Of a stretch of 64,000 bases of DNA, positions 9,270 to 17,649 are shown in pieces. This stretch comes from Catalinimonas niigatensis. GTDB taxonomy: Bacteria; Bacteroidota; Bacteroidia; Cytophagales; Cyclobacteriaceae. Location of the stretch: assembly GCF_030506285.1 (NCBI RefSeq), contig NZ_CP119422.1, positions 6,497,501-6,561,500 of the forward strand. The letters are read 5' to 3'. Position 1 is the first letter of the stretch, and every line of letters begins with the position of its first letter. Below the pieces are notes generated by a model, which was not told the origin of the DNA, made no database searches, and was given only the letters and a program-made list of their open reading frames with translations. The position numbers were made by a program, and so were the translations under genes.

Positions 9270-10265
9270 ATGAATTTCAAACACTTTATTGGTATTGATG
9301 TCTCAAAAAGTACGCTGGATTTTTGTCTGATAAGTGCCGGGAAGGTAATACTGCGCTTACAGACAGAGAACAATAACAAAGGAGTTGAAAGCTTCGTAAG
9401 ACAGTCTGGTTGTGCGCTAGAGGAAAGCCTATTTTGTATGGAGCATACAGGTATCTACAACTACCCCTTGCTCGACTATCTCTCAGAGAAGCAGTCTTCT
9501 ATCTGGCTTGAGTCAGCTTTGCGTATCAAACATTCTGCTGGAATGCAACGTGGTAAGAGTGATAAGATAGATGCTGAACGTATCGCTTTTTATGCCTATA
9601 GAAACCAAGATAATGCAAAGCTTTGGCAACCTGCGCGCCAAGTAATCAAAGATCTCAAATCACTCACTGCACTACGCACCCGACTCATCAACGCTAAAAA
9701 ACAACTCAAATCTTCTCTACAAGAGGGTAAACGATTTCTCACTAAAACCCTACAGAAGAAAATGCAGTTGTGCTGTCAGCACTCCCTAAAGGGATTAGAA
9801 AAAGATCTCACCGCAGTGAACAAGCAACTAGAGGAACTGATCCGATCGGACGAAGAACTCAATCGACTATTCAATCTAGTTACCAGCGTAGAAGGAATTG
9901 GGGCGGTAACAGCCAGAGAAATACTTGTTACCACCAATGAGTTCAAAGACTTTACTGACCCTAAAAAATATGCTTGTTATGCCGGGGTAGTTCCCTTTCA
10001 ATATCGATCAGGCACTAGTATCAGGGGTAAAGACCGAGTATCCCATTTAGCCAATAAAACAGTCAAAACGCTTCTTCACATGTCTGCTCTGTCGGCTATC
10101 AATCATTGTGAAGAACTAAAGAAGTACTACCAGCGAAAAGTATTACAGGGTAAGAACAGAATGTCAGTGATTAATGCTGTGAGAAACAAACTGGTCTTAC
10201 GCATATTTGCAGTAGTGAGAAACAACCGAAAATATGACAAAAATTATAGATACTCGCTTGCATAA
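9270..10265 (+). CDS. IS110-family DEDD transposase, copy B
   Basis: Identical in sequence to the copy A protein (331 residues from ATG 9270). It has the RuvC-like DEDD domain with Asp10 in GIDVSKS, a central helical part, and a C-terminal Tnp_20 domain with YRSGTS and a conserved NKTVKTLLHMSALSAI helix. The two copies are identical at the protein level, so one transposed recently or gene conversion keeps them the same. The ATG is preferred over an upstream in-frame TTG at 9069 because the intervening bases form the structured non-coding end. It is expected to recombine element and target DNA under RNA guidance without free ends or host repair. Confidence 0.92.
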   Translation: MNFKHFIGIDVSKSTLDFCLISAGKVILRLQTENNNKGVESFVRQSGCALEESLFCMEHTGIYNYPLLDYLSEKQSSIWLESALRIKHSAGMQRGKSDKIDAERIAFYAYRNQDNAKLWQPARQVIKDLKSLTALRTRLINAKKQLKSSLQEGKRFLTKTLQKKMQLCCQHSLKGLEKDLTAVNKQLEELIRSDEELNRLFNLVTSVEGIGAVTAREILVTTNEFKDFTDPKKYACYAGVVPFQYRSGTSIRGKDRVSHLANKTVKTLLHMSALSAINHCEELKKYYQRKVLQGKNRMSVINAVRNKLVLRIFAVVRNNRKYDKNYRYSLA

Positions 10266-11010
10266 GTCATAGAAATCGGTCCGATCACAATCTCTTGGCT
10301 ACCCACATCAACTCCCAAGTGAAGTTTTCTCCATGTCCTACGCTTACTTGCCCCGTGCGTTCTTACCTTTCCACTCTCCTTCCCCAAACACTTTCAGCCC
10401 CGTACTATCTACCGCTATGTGCAGCTTTTGTCCCAAAGGACGATGACTTACTTTTACCTTCAAGGCTGAAGACCTTCGGCAAAGCGTACTATAATCAGGT
10501 ACAGCCAACTCTGAGAGTCCCATCAATGCAAAAATGCTCTTGATGAAGCCTGTGCATTGACGTAATGCAAGACCATACACTTGTTTAATAGTCATGTCTG
10601 GGTACTGCTTTTCACCACTACTTTACCTCCCTGAGATAGATCGCGCCAATAACGATACACCCTTTCTTCCAACCACAGGACTAAGCTACCACGGCGGCAC
10701 AATGATTCGTTATATGCTTTCCAATTTCTAGGTTTATAGTTATCTTTTCTCTCAGGCATGATTGGGATATTTGATTTGTGTCGTTATAAATCAAACATTT
10801 CTTCATCCATGTTTTGTTACGTTGCAACAAAGCCGGTGAATATAGAAATCATTAGGTAGATAGCACTAAAACAAAACTGAACAGTAGTTGTATGCTAAAT
10901 ATAACGTTACATAAATTTCCTTGTCCATAATTTTTGTAGTGGCTGGATTGAATAGACTAATCAAATTTTTTATGACTACGAAAAGATAAAAATAGTGTTT
11001 ATGTAGGAGT

Positions 11011-12087
11011 TTATTTCTTTAGCTGTTTTTTGTCTGTCACGAAGTTGACTGCCTTAAGGAAGCCTTCAAACATGTTTTCAATGCTGGCATTCTTACGGAT
11101 ATCATTAGCAGCATTGAGTGATAATTGCTTTAAATGAAACTTATTTTCAAACAAATATTGAATTTTGTCTTTTAATTCTTCTTCTGAATTTACTAGGTAT
11201 CCATTTTGCCCATCAATCAAATACGTTATTTCTGGACTGTGTACTTCACTCGCAATGGTAATAATTGGTAAACCCCAAAACATTGCATGATTTACACTCA
11301 ACCCATTTGTTCCGGGTATACAAAAAATGTCAGACATACTATATATTTCATTAATCTGATTATGATCATATATAGCACCTAAGTATGTTATGTTGTTTTG
11401 TTTGTCTATTATTTTTTGGTAAGCATCAGACATGTTAGGACCAACTATGACAAGTCCTGTATTAGGTATTTCATAGTTACTGAAAATGTCTAAAAGAATG
11501 TCTAATCGTTTTACTTCAGTAATACGACCTACAAATAACACAACATTCTCATATGAAACGCCATATTTTTTTCGTAAGTCTTTCTTCGGAGAACTAATAG
11601 AAGGAAATATATTAAAGTGAATAGTATTGTAAGCAACAAATACTTTTGACAGATTCTTTGTTTTTAAAAATTTCTTTTGATCGTCTGAATAAGCAATAAT
11701 AGCAGCTGAAATATTATGTATATGATCAAACAACATAACTTTAAACTTATTATGCTGATCCTTAAGGTTAACCATATGTCCCCACTTAATCAAGGGTATG
11801 TTCTTGAATTTTGCATAATAAAGTATTGGCCATAATACTTTATCTTTCAGATGCAGGAAAAAGATAATAGCATCTGGCTTAATTTCATTTATGATTGCAC
11901 AATATTTAATTGGACTAAATGGCTCATTAAGGCAGGGAAACTCTATTTTTTCGTTATTTGCATCTTGAATTTCATTGGTGAGTAGTGATAACTCTATTGA
12001 ATGCTCTTTAAACTTATTATAAAAAAAATTATATATAGGTATCCGATAATGAAAGACTTTGTTTGAAATTAATAATACTTTTTTCAC
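11011..12087 (-). CDS. GT4-like glycosyltransferase
   Basis: A 358-residue GT-B fold enzyme. The N-terminus KKVLLISNKVFHYRIPIYN is typical of GT4 acceptor domains. The C-terminal donor domain begins at VVLFVGRITEVKRLDILL (near residue 185) and contains GLVIVGP and the segment NHAMFWGLPIITIAS, followed by an SPEITYL acidic stretch in the position of the E(x7)E motif. It probably adds a hexose or deoxyhexose to the surface polysaccharide on the cytoplasmic face. It is oriented against the plus-strand genes and divergent from the CapK-like gene across a 480-base AT-rich gap. Base composition is very AT-rich like its neighbours. The IS nest ends about 180 bases after its stop. Confidence 0.87.
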   Translation of the reverse strand: MKKVLLISNKVFHYRIPIYNFFYNKFKEHSIELSLLTNEIQDANNEKIEFPCLNEPFSPIKYCAIINEIKPDAIIFFLHLKDKVLWPILYYAKFKNIPLIKWGHMVNLKDQHNKFKVMLFDHIHNISAAIIAYSDDQKKFLKTKNLSKVFVAYNTIHFNIFPSISSPKKDLRKKYGVSYENVVLFVGRITEVKRLDILLDIFSNYEIPNTGLVIVGPNMSDAYQKIIDKQNNITYLGAIYDHNQINEIYSMSDIFCIPGTNGLSVNHAMFWGLPIITIASEVHSPEITYLIDGQNGYLVNSEEELKDKIQYLFENKFHLKQLSLNAANDIRKNASIENMFEGFLKAVNFVTDKKQLKK

Positions 12088-12567
12088 TTTCTAATTGCTT
12101 ATGGTTAATGATTTTGATAAATACTAAGAGGATTTATATGGCATAATAATCGTGCTTGATTCAAACAGAACTACAATTATAATATTTAATTCTCTTTAGT
12201 GTACTGTACTTTATAATGGTTCTTTGAAGAAAGCTACATATTTAAGTACAAAGTAGGTCTAACATGGTGTTAACCAAATAAATATGTGAAATTTAGTTAC
12301 AAATGCTTATTACGTGCTAATTTATAAAGAAAAGTGAAAATCTTTTTTATAATATTGAAGTTGTTAAAATTTTGGTTTCCTAGGCAAAACTAAAAAAATT
12401 GTGGTATGATCTTTTTTGATATTGTACCTTTAGATTGTTAATCCAAGTGGTTGAAAAAAGTTTTAAAAGAGCTATTGACGACAGAAAGTATGGCAGTGTA
12501 ATTTAAACATTATAAGAAAATTCTGCACTGTTTTCTTAAGTATAACATTATCAATGTCAATATCCAT
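12088..12567. other. Divergent AT-rich intergenic region
   Basis: This 480-base gap separates the minus-strand GT4 gene from the plus-strand CapK-like gene, so it should contain two outward promoters. It is strongly AT-rich. A possible Bacteroidota -7 element (TACCTTTAG near 12423) lies upstream of the CapK-like gene, but I could not define a convincing promoter. No open reading frame or RNA gene is apparent. Confidence 0.4.
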
Positions 12568-13842
12568 ATGGTAAAAGATGGTATAAAGTATTTTTTGAAT
12601 TATAATATACGATTCAATTATTCATTTGAGAAAAGGTTAAAAGAGATTATTGCTTTAAAAAAGAAAAATTGCGATGAAATTCTGCAAATAAAGAATAAAA
12701 TTTTTATAGATCTATTTCAAACAGCATATCAAAAATCTGTTTTTTATAAAAACTTGTATCGTGAGCATGGAATTAGTATTAATGATGTTCAGTCTATAAA
12801 TGATATTAACAAATTGCCAATAATTACCAAAGAACAGATAAGAGAAAGTATAAATCAGATTAATATTGGATCAAATCTTCTAAAAGTGAAAGGATACACC
12901 AGTGGTACTACTGGTACCCCATTAAAAGTATATAGAGATTATAATGCTATCCTCAATGAAGCTGCTTTTGTATGGGCACAAAGAGAAACTTTTGGATACA
13001 GACCTGGAATGAAAACTGTTTCTTTAAGAGGAGATTTAGGAAGAAATAGTAAGTTTAAATATGATAAGTTTTCTAAAACCCTTCATTTGTCAAGTTATAA
13101 TCTTAATGAAAATAATGCTAAATTTTTTTATGACAAGATTGCTGATTTTTCACCTTATGCAATCGTTGCTTACCCCAGTTCTGCCTTTACACTTGCAACC
13201 TATTTCAGCAAATTGGGAAAGAAACTAAATGTGCCCTTTATATTTACCTCCTCCGAAACCGTTTATGATTTTCAAAGGGCAACTATTGAAGATGTTTTTT
13301 CAGGTAAAGTAGTTGATTGGTACGGAAATGCTGAAAGAACTATTGCTCTAGAGCAATTACAAAACGATAAATACTATGAAATACCATTATATTCAATTAA
13401 TGAGTATAATGAAGATAATACAGTAACTACAAGCTTGATTAATAAAACTTTTCCTCTTATTAGATATAAAGTAAACGACGTAATACAGCCAGCTACAGGT
13501 GTTGATCACTTTCCTAGAGAGATACAGAAAATTAATGGTAGGACTGATGATATTTTATTGTTACCTGACGGTACCCGTATTGGCAGGCTTGATGTAATTT
13601 TTAAAGGGGTTGAGCACATTGATTTTGCACAGTTTGTTCAAAAAAATACGCATCATTTTGACTTGAATATAGTGGCAGCAAAATCTTACTCTAAACGGGA
13701 TGAAAACGAAATAATAAAGAATTTAGAGTTTAGAATAGGAAATCTTATCTCATATGAGATAAATATTGTTGATAAAAAAGATATTATTTACACAAAAGCA
13801 GGTAAGTTTAAATTAGTAGTAAATGAAATACCAAACCTGTAA
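12568..13842 (+). CDS. CapK-like adenylate-forming protein
   Basis: A 424-residue member of the phenylacetate-CoA ligase / CapK branch of the ANL superfamily. The phosphate-binding loop GYTSGTTGTPLKV (about residues 110-122) is intact. Also present are an FTSSETVYD segment, the adenine-binding WYGNAERT motif (about 250-257), and INGRTDD near residue 322 in the place of the A8 hinge. Family members activate carboxylic acids with ATP. CapK-type proteins occur in many capsule and exopolysaccharide loci, where their exact substrate is unsettled; activation or transfer of an acyl or amino-acid decoration is the usual suggestion. The gene is 15 bases from the CapA-like gene and clearly co-transcribed with it. 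Confidence 0.85.
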   Translation: MVKDGIKYFLNYNIRFNYSFEKRLKEIIALKKKNCDEILQIKNKIFIDLFQTAYQKSVFYKNLYREHGISINDVQSINDINKLPIITKEQIRESINQINIGSNLLKVKGYTSGTTGTPLKVYRDYNAILNEAAFVWAQRETFGYRPGMKTVSLRGDLGRNSKFKYDKFSKTLHLSSYNLNENNAKFFYDKIADFSPYAIVAYPSSAFTLATYFSKLGKKLNVPFIFTSSETVYDFQRATIEDVFSGKVVDWYGNAERTIALEQLQNDKYYEIPLYSINEYNEDNTVTTSLINKTFPLIRYKVNDVIQPATGVDHFPREIQKINGRTDDILLLPDGTRIGRLDVIFKGVEHIDFAQFVQKNTHHFDLNIVAAKSYSKRDENEIIKNLEFRIGNLISYEINIVDKKDIIYTKAGKFKLVVNEIPNL

Positions 13843-13857
13843 ATACACCTTAATTTC

Positions 13858-14904
13858 ATGAGTTTGATACTAGTAGGGGATATCGTTTATCCATTCAAAG
13901 AATCTGTGGCGTTTAACTCAATAATAGATCTTTTTAAAAATAATGTTGCTGTCGGAAATTTGGAAGGACCTATATTATTAAACCCATCTGGTTCTCAGGT
14001 TTATGATGCACACAAATATAATATCTATAGTTGTACAGCCATCTTGGAGGTTCTAAATGAGTTAAACTTTCGGTCAGTCAGTATCGCTAATAATCACTTT
14101 TGTGATTTTAAAGGTGTTTCCCAATATACTCTGGATAGCCTTACCAATAATGGAATAGCTTACTTTGGTCACAAAAAAGATAAGTGGAGTGTTGTAGAAG
14201 ATCACGGTGTTGAATATGCAATTTATGGTGCATATACCTCTATAACAGGTGGTAATAGAGCGAAGGAATGCCTTTCTAACAGTTTTAACTCAAAAGGTAT
14301 AATTCAGGAAATTAACAATTACAGTAGCAGATATCCGCATAGAATTCTTATTATTTACATTCATTGGGGATATGAACTTGCTGATTATCCCCAACCCGCT
14401 GACAGGGAGTGGGCAAGAAAGGCTATTGATGCTGGTGCAAAGGCTGTGATTGGGCATCATCCGCATGTTATACAAGGAATTGAGCAGTATAAGGAAGGGT
14501 TGATTGCCTATTCTCTTGGAAACTTCATGATGCCCTTAGTAAATTATTTAGGAAAACAACTAGCTTACAACACCCTGAAAATTCAGCAAGAAATGATTAT
14601 AGAATTAACTTATCATAATCATTTAGAATACAAAACTCATTTAATTAACTATGATCCCGATAAACATTTCCTTCAACAAGAAGATGTTGATAGTGAAAGG
14701 ATTTTGGAAGAATTAACACCATTCCGAGATTATAGTAATAAAGAATATAGAGAATGGTTTCAAGCTCAAAATAAACCGAGTAGATATCCTACTTATCAAA
14801 GTTATGATAACATTTTGAGAACGGGAATAAACAATTTCTACGTTAAAGGCTTAAAGACAGTTAGAAAGGCAATGATTATGGCAGGTATCCATAAGCCTTT
14901 TTAA
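13858..14904 (+). CDS. CapA-family putative metallophosphatase-like capsule protein
   Basis: A 348-residue PGA_cap (CapA) domain protein. Its calcineurin-like metal-binding marks occur in order: LVGDI (residues 4-8), GNLEGP (about 37-42), ANNHFCDF (about 80-87), IHWGYE (about 172-177), GHHPHVIQG (about 200-208) and YSLGNF (about 218-223). CapA proteins are needed for poly-gamma-glutamate or related capsules in Gram-positive bacteria, and many homologues sit in polysaccharide loci. No signal peptide is visible, so a cytoplasmic site is likely unless it is exported by another route. It follows the CapK-like gene in one transcription unit that ends at a long hairpin. The role in adding a non-sugar substituent to the polymer is inference. 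Confidence 0.85.
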   Translation: MSLILVGDIVYPFKESVAFNSIIDLFKNNVAVGNLEGPILLNPSGSQVYDAHKYNIYSCTAILEVLNELNFRSVSIANNHFCDFKGVSQYTLDSLTNNGIAYFGHKKDKWSVVEDHGVEYAIYGAYTSITGGNRAKECLSNSFNSKGIIQEINNYSSRYPHRILIIYIHWGYELADYPQPADREWARKAIDAGAKAVIGHHPHVIQGIEQYKEGLIAYSLGNFMMPLVNYLGKQLAYNTLKIQQEMIIELTYHNHLEYKTHLINYDPDKHFLQQEDVDSERILEELTPFRDYSNKEYREWFQAQNKPSRYPTYQSYDNILRTGINNFYVKGLKTVRKAMIMAGIHKPF

Positions 14905-14957
14905 ACTAATTTCAATTATTGACACAATTGGAATGACCTCACTCTAGCAAAAAAAAC

Positions 14958-15005
14958 GATAGCCATTTAATACAAAAAATAGACTTTTTGTATTAAATGG
15001 CTATC
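14958..15005. terminator. 21-bp inverted-repeat bidirectional terminator
   Basis: Arms 14958-14978 and 14985-15005 are perfect 21-base reverse complements around a 6-base loop, with A-runs on one side and T-runs on the other. The hairpin lies exactly between the convergent CapA-like (+) and heparinase-like (-) genes and can end both transcripts. Confidence 0.85.
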
Positions 15006-15030
15006 ATTTCTTAAACCTATAACTTCCCTT

Positions 15031-17319
15031 TTAATGTTGTAGTATTTGTTTTTTTTCTTCAATCACAAGATCCTTGTCAAATAGACTCAAATGGATAAAT
15101 TCTAAGTTACCTGGCCTTGATTTTAAATATAACGTTTTGCCCTCTTCACTTACGTCAAGTCTTGCAATTTCCTGTCCGTCTTTTTTTACTTGCCATGTTC
15201 CAGATTCCATGTTACATAACAAGATTTTATAAATCTGATTATCTTGATCAAGATTTAATTTTGCATGTGACAATAAACTTCCATTCTTACTAAAAGTAAC
15301 TACTCTATCAAGTACTTTTGCGCCTACTAGATTTCCACTGATAATTTTTTCAGCTCCCGGATCAGAAGTTCCCTGATCCATAACAGCCATCACATGTAAA
15401 AACTCGTCATCTTCACGTTTAACGGAAGGGGATATCTCCACTCTCCAACTAAATTCTTCAACCTGTCTGTTCGTAACGGTTCCTCCAGAATAATTTTTAC
15501 CCTGAATCAGATATTCTTGTCCTGCTCCTCCAATTTTACTAATTTCTGAGTTATCAGGCAGTAAAGTGTAAGACACTAATTTCCCATTCAAATTATCTTT
15601 TCTTAGTATGGTAGATTTGTTTCCTGAAACAGAAGGCTCATACATTGAATGAAGTAGAAAAGATTTTTTGAAAGAGGAATTTGTAGATATTACTTTATCA
15701 AACACTACGAAAATGCAAGGGTATTTAGCATCATCTGTATTAAAAGTTACCATAGAACGAGTCACTTGTTTAGCCCGATTTGTATTTACCCCATTCGAGT
15801 AGTTGTAGCCCCATGTGATATCTCCACTAATATAACTAAACTCTGGCTTAAAACTTTCAGGACCAAATTCATGGGCAATGATTTTGCCGTATTGATAACC
15901 ATTTCTGGGATCAATGAGCTCATTCAATGATCTTGGATTTACGTTGTTATTTAGAGGCCATCTTGCCCCACCGTCTACCTGAGTATTAGACATTGTACCA
16001 CCACTATATTTTTCATTAGGATCATAGATTAACAAACCGTTGTGTGCAATGGTAGACCTATAATAGTTTCTCCAATGGATTGAATTATAATCACTATCAG
16101 ATCCGTCTTGATACAATCCTGTATCACCCGTCAAATTACCTTTATAATAAATCTGAAAAGTACCAAAATCTTTATGTTGATGATTACCCCAATAATATTG
16201 GCCAATTCGCATGTGTACTATGGCAGTGGGTGAATTATAGGAGTTCAAATCCCATCCTGTACGAGCAATCATTTCTCCTCCTACGGGTTCAGGAAAATAT
16301 TTTGTCAGAGGAAGGGTTTCTAGAGATTTAGTTTGGGTATTAGAGGATCGTAGTAAAAACTTAACAAACAAATTTACTACATCTTCATTATACTCTCTAA
16401 AAGGCCCTGTCTCGTGAAAGTATCTAAGATAGGGATCATTGTAATACTCAGCAGTTAAGCCTAAAGCTGCTTTAGAATTTGTATATACACCGGTGTCATC
16501 ACTAACATCTCCTCTTCTAATAAGTTGTTTATCAGGACGATAGCTATATAATAATTGATATGGTACATATTGTTGTTCAGGAATAAAAGCATCTTTTCCA
16601 GTGAGTTTTTTCAAGAGCCAAGCTACCTGCATCTCATGTGTAAAATATCCGGCCAAATAATGACCCTGAGGGTGCATCGCTGATGCATAATAAAAATTTC
16701 TTGATGCTTGCACATGTTTAAAAAATATATCCATTGCAGTATCAAAAATGACAGGGTTTTCATTATAAATAGCTAACCCTGCAATAATTTGATTCCAATA
16801 CCAACCAGCAGCACTATGACCAGTAAGAACGTTATCTTCACTTCTTACAGGCCAATATGGAGGATGAGAGTTATGTATTCTTGCAAATTCTTTTTGAAAT
16901 TCTTGTTTTTGACTAGAAGTAAGCAAGTCGTAACACCAATCATAAACGCATGCTCCTTTAAAAACTGAATTCCACAATTTACGACCATTTGCTGATGCAT
17001 CGGTTGATTTAAGTTCAGAAAGAGCCGCTTGTATAGCACTCTGACCTACTGATTTGTTTTGATCAAGCAAGTAAATCAGAGCTTTAAAGATAGGTTGAGA
17101 GCTTTTATAAATAGTGTTTTTTAGCTGAGAATACTCTGATTTGTTTATTTTCTCCCTAAGTTTTGGGATATCTTCGGACATGATAAATACTCTAGGATGA
17201 GCTTTAGTTACTGTTGGTTTAGTGGTTATAATTTGTGCAGAAACCCTGCTTGATATAACTATTAAACAGAAAATGCTTAAGAGTAGGTTTATTTTCCTGA
17301 ACTTTCTGTTGGTTTTCAT
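15031..17319 (-). CDS. Exported heparinase II/III-like polysaccharide lyase
   Basis: About 762 residues from the preferred ATG at 17319, which begins a clear Sec signal peptide (MKTNRKFRKINLL then LSIFCLIVISSRVSAQ). An in-frame ATG at 17367 would add 16 unsupported residues. The N-terminal part is an alpha/alpha toroid of the alginate/heparinase lyase type (HPRVFI opening, WYWNQIIAGLAIYN, FTHEMQVAWLL). The C-terminal part is a heparinase II/III-like beta-domain with GGEMIARTGWD, HMRIGQYYWGNHQHKDFGTF and IAHNGLLIYDP. Such enzymes cleave uronic-acid-containing polysaccharides by beta-elimination in the periplasm or outside. Sitting beside a biosynthetic locus, it may trim or release the cell's own polymer, as alginate lyases do in alginate operons. 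The substrate is unknown. Confidence 0.85.
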   Translation of the reverse strand: MKTNRKFRKINLLLSIFCLIVISSRVSAQIITTKPTVTKAHPRVFIMSEDIPKLREKINKSEYSQLKNTIYKSSQPIFKALIYLLDQNKSVGQSAIQAALSELKSTDASANGRKLWNSVFKGACVYDWCYDLLTSSQKQEFQKEFARIHNSHPPYWPVRSEDNVLTGHSAAGWYWNQIIAGLAIYNENPVIFDTAMDIFFKHVQASRNFYYASAMHPQGHYLAGYFTHEMQVAWLLKKLTGKDAFIPEQQYVPYQLLYSYRPDKQLIRRGDVSDDTGVYTNSKAALGLTAEYYNDPYLRYFHETGPFREYNEDVVNLFVKFLLRSSNTQTKSLETLPLTKYFPEPVGGEMIARTGWDLNSYNSPTAIVHMRIGQYYWGNHQHKDFGTFQIYYKGNLTGDTGLYQDGSDSDYNSIHWRNYYRSTIAHNGLLIYDPNEKYSGGTMSNTQVDGGARWPLNNNVNPRSLNELIDPRNGYQYGKIIAHEFGPESFKPEFSYISGDITWGYNYSNGVNTNRAKQVTRSMVTFNTDDAKYPCIFVVFDKVISTNSSFKKSFLLHSMYEPSVSGNKSTILRKDNLNGKLVSYTLLPDNSEISKIGGAGQEYLIQGKNYSGGTVTNRQVEEFSWRVEISPSVKREDDEFLHVMAVMDQGTSDPGAEKIISGNLVGAKVLDRVVTFSKNGSLLSHAKLNLDQDNQIYKILLCNMESGTWQVKKDGQEIARLDVSEEGKTLYLKSRPGNLEFIHLSLFDKDLVIEEKKQILQH

Positions 17320-17591
17320 ATGATGCATTTTATTTGGTATACAAACAGTCACATATGTTTCAAACATAAAGCCAAGGCCTACCCTGATTATGAAGTTTTG
17401 AAATGGTTTATTACATATACAAAAAATTATACTAACTAAATAAATTACAATTATAAATCAATAAAATATATGAAAAGTTATATATTTAAGATATTAATGA
17501 AATGGTGTCTGTATTCTTATTGATGTCATTGCTAATAATTTTTAATACAGCATTTTATAACTACATACCAGACTTTTATGCATGAGCATAA

Positions 17592-17621
17592 AAAAAGCGG
17601 CATGTACACATGCCGCTTTTT
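17592..17621. terminator. 14-bp stem terminator
   Basis: Arms 17592-17605 and 17608-17621 (AAAAAGCGGCATGT and its complement) surround a 2-base centre. The GC-rich core with A and T tails makes a strong bidirectional terminator. It lies 29 bases downstream of the minus-strand PF14099-like lyase gene and ends it. The rest of the 17368-17649 gap is AT-rich, and no other feature is seen in it. Confidence 0.85.
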
Positions 17622-17649
17622 GTGAAAGATTCTCGAGGATATATATTCT

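Larger units (their letters stand above)
8973..10283 (+). mobile_element. IS110-family insertion sequence, copy B
   Basis: About 1.31 kb in the plus orientation, inserted in the IS5 transposase pseudogene. It is the same element as copy A but inverted relative to it. CCG occurs at both junctions (8970-8972 and 10281-10283), consistent with a short shared core as in IS110 elements. The left end carries about 300 non-coding bases before the transposase ATG at 9270, and the right end lies about 15-20 bases after its stop. Deleting it restores an IS5 reading frame across the junction (SQEIVIG-CELTA), which supports these edges. Confidence 0.88.
8516..10759 (-). pseudogene. IS5-family DDE transposase, frameshifted and split
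   Basis: Reading on the minus strand, the gene starts at ATG 10759 (MPERKDNYKPRNW). It shifts frame at a four-A run (10609-10612) before KQYPDMTIKQVYGLA, and shifts again by one extra G at 10366-10367 before VRTHGASKRRTWRK. It is then cut by the IS110 copy after SQEIVI. It resumes at about 8969 with CELTATVAENSVDD and ends at 8516. The DDE core is still recognisable: Asp in LHLGVDVG, Asp in YGDGAYDKK, and the Y(2)R(3)E(6)K signature in YHQRSLSETAMHRYK. Two frameshifts plus an insertion point to an old, dead copy, although a low level of programmed slippage at the A run cannot be excluded. Confidence 0.8.
8476..10830 (-). mobile_element. Degenerate IS5-family element, interrupted by IS110
   Basis: An 11-base inverted repeat, TTGTTGCAACG at 8476-8486 and its complement at 10820-10830, bounds a region with an IS5-type transposase on the minus strand. 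Removing the inserted IS110 copy leaves about 1.05 kb, the usual IS5 size. No convincing target duplication is visible, and the true tips may extend a few bases outward (the right tip reads GGCTTTGTTGC on the minus strand). The transposase is broken by two frameshifts as well as by the insertion, so the element cannot move on its own. Confidence 0.75.
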
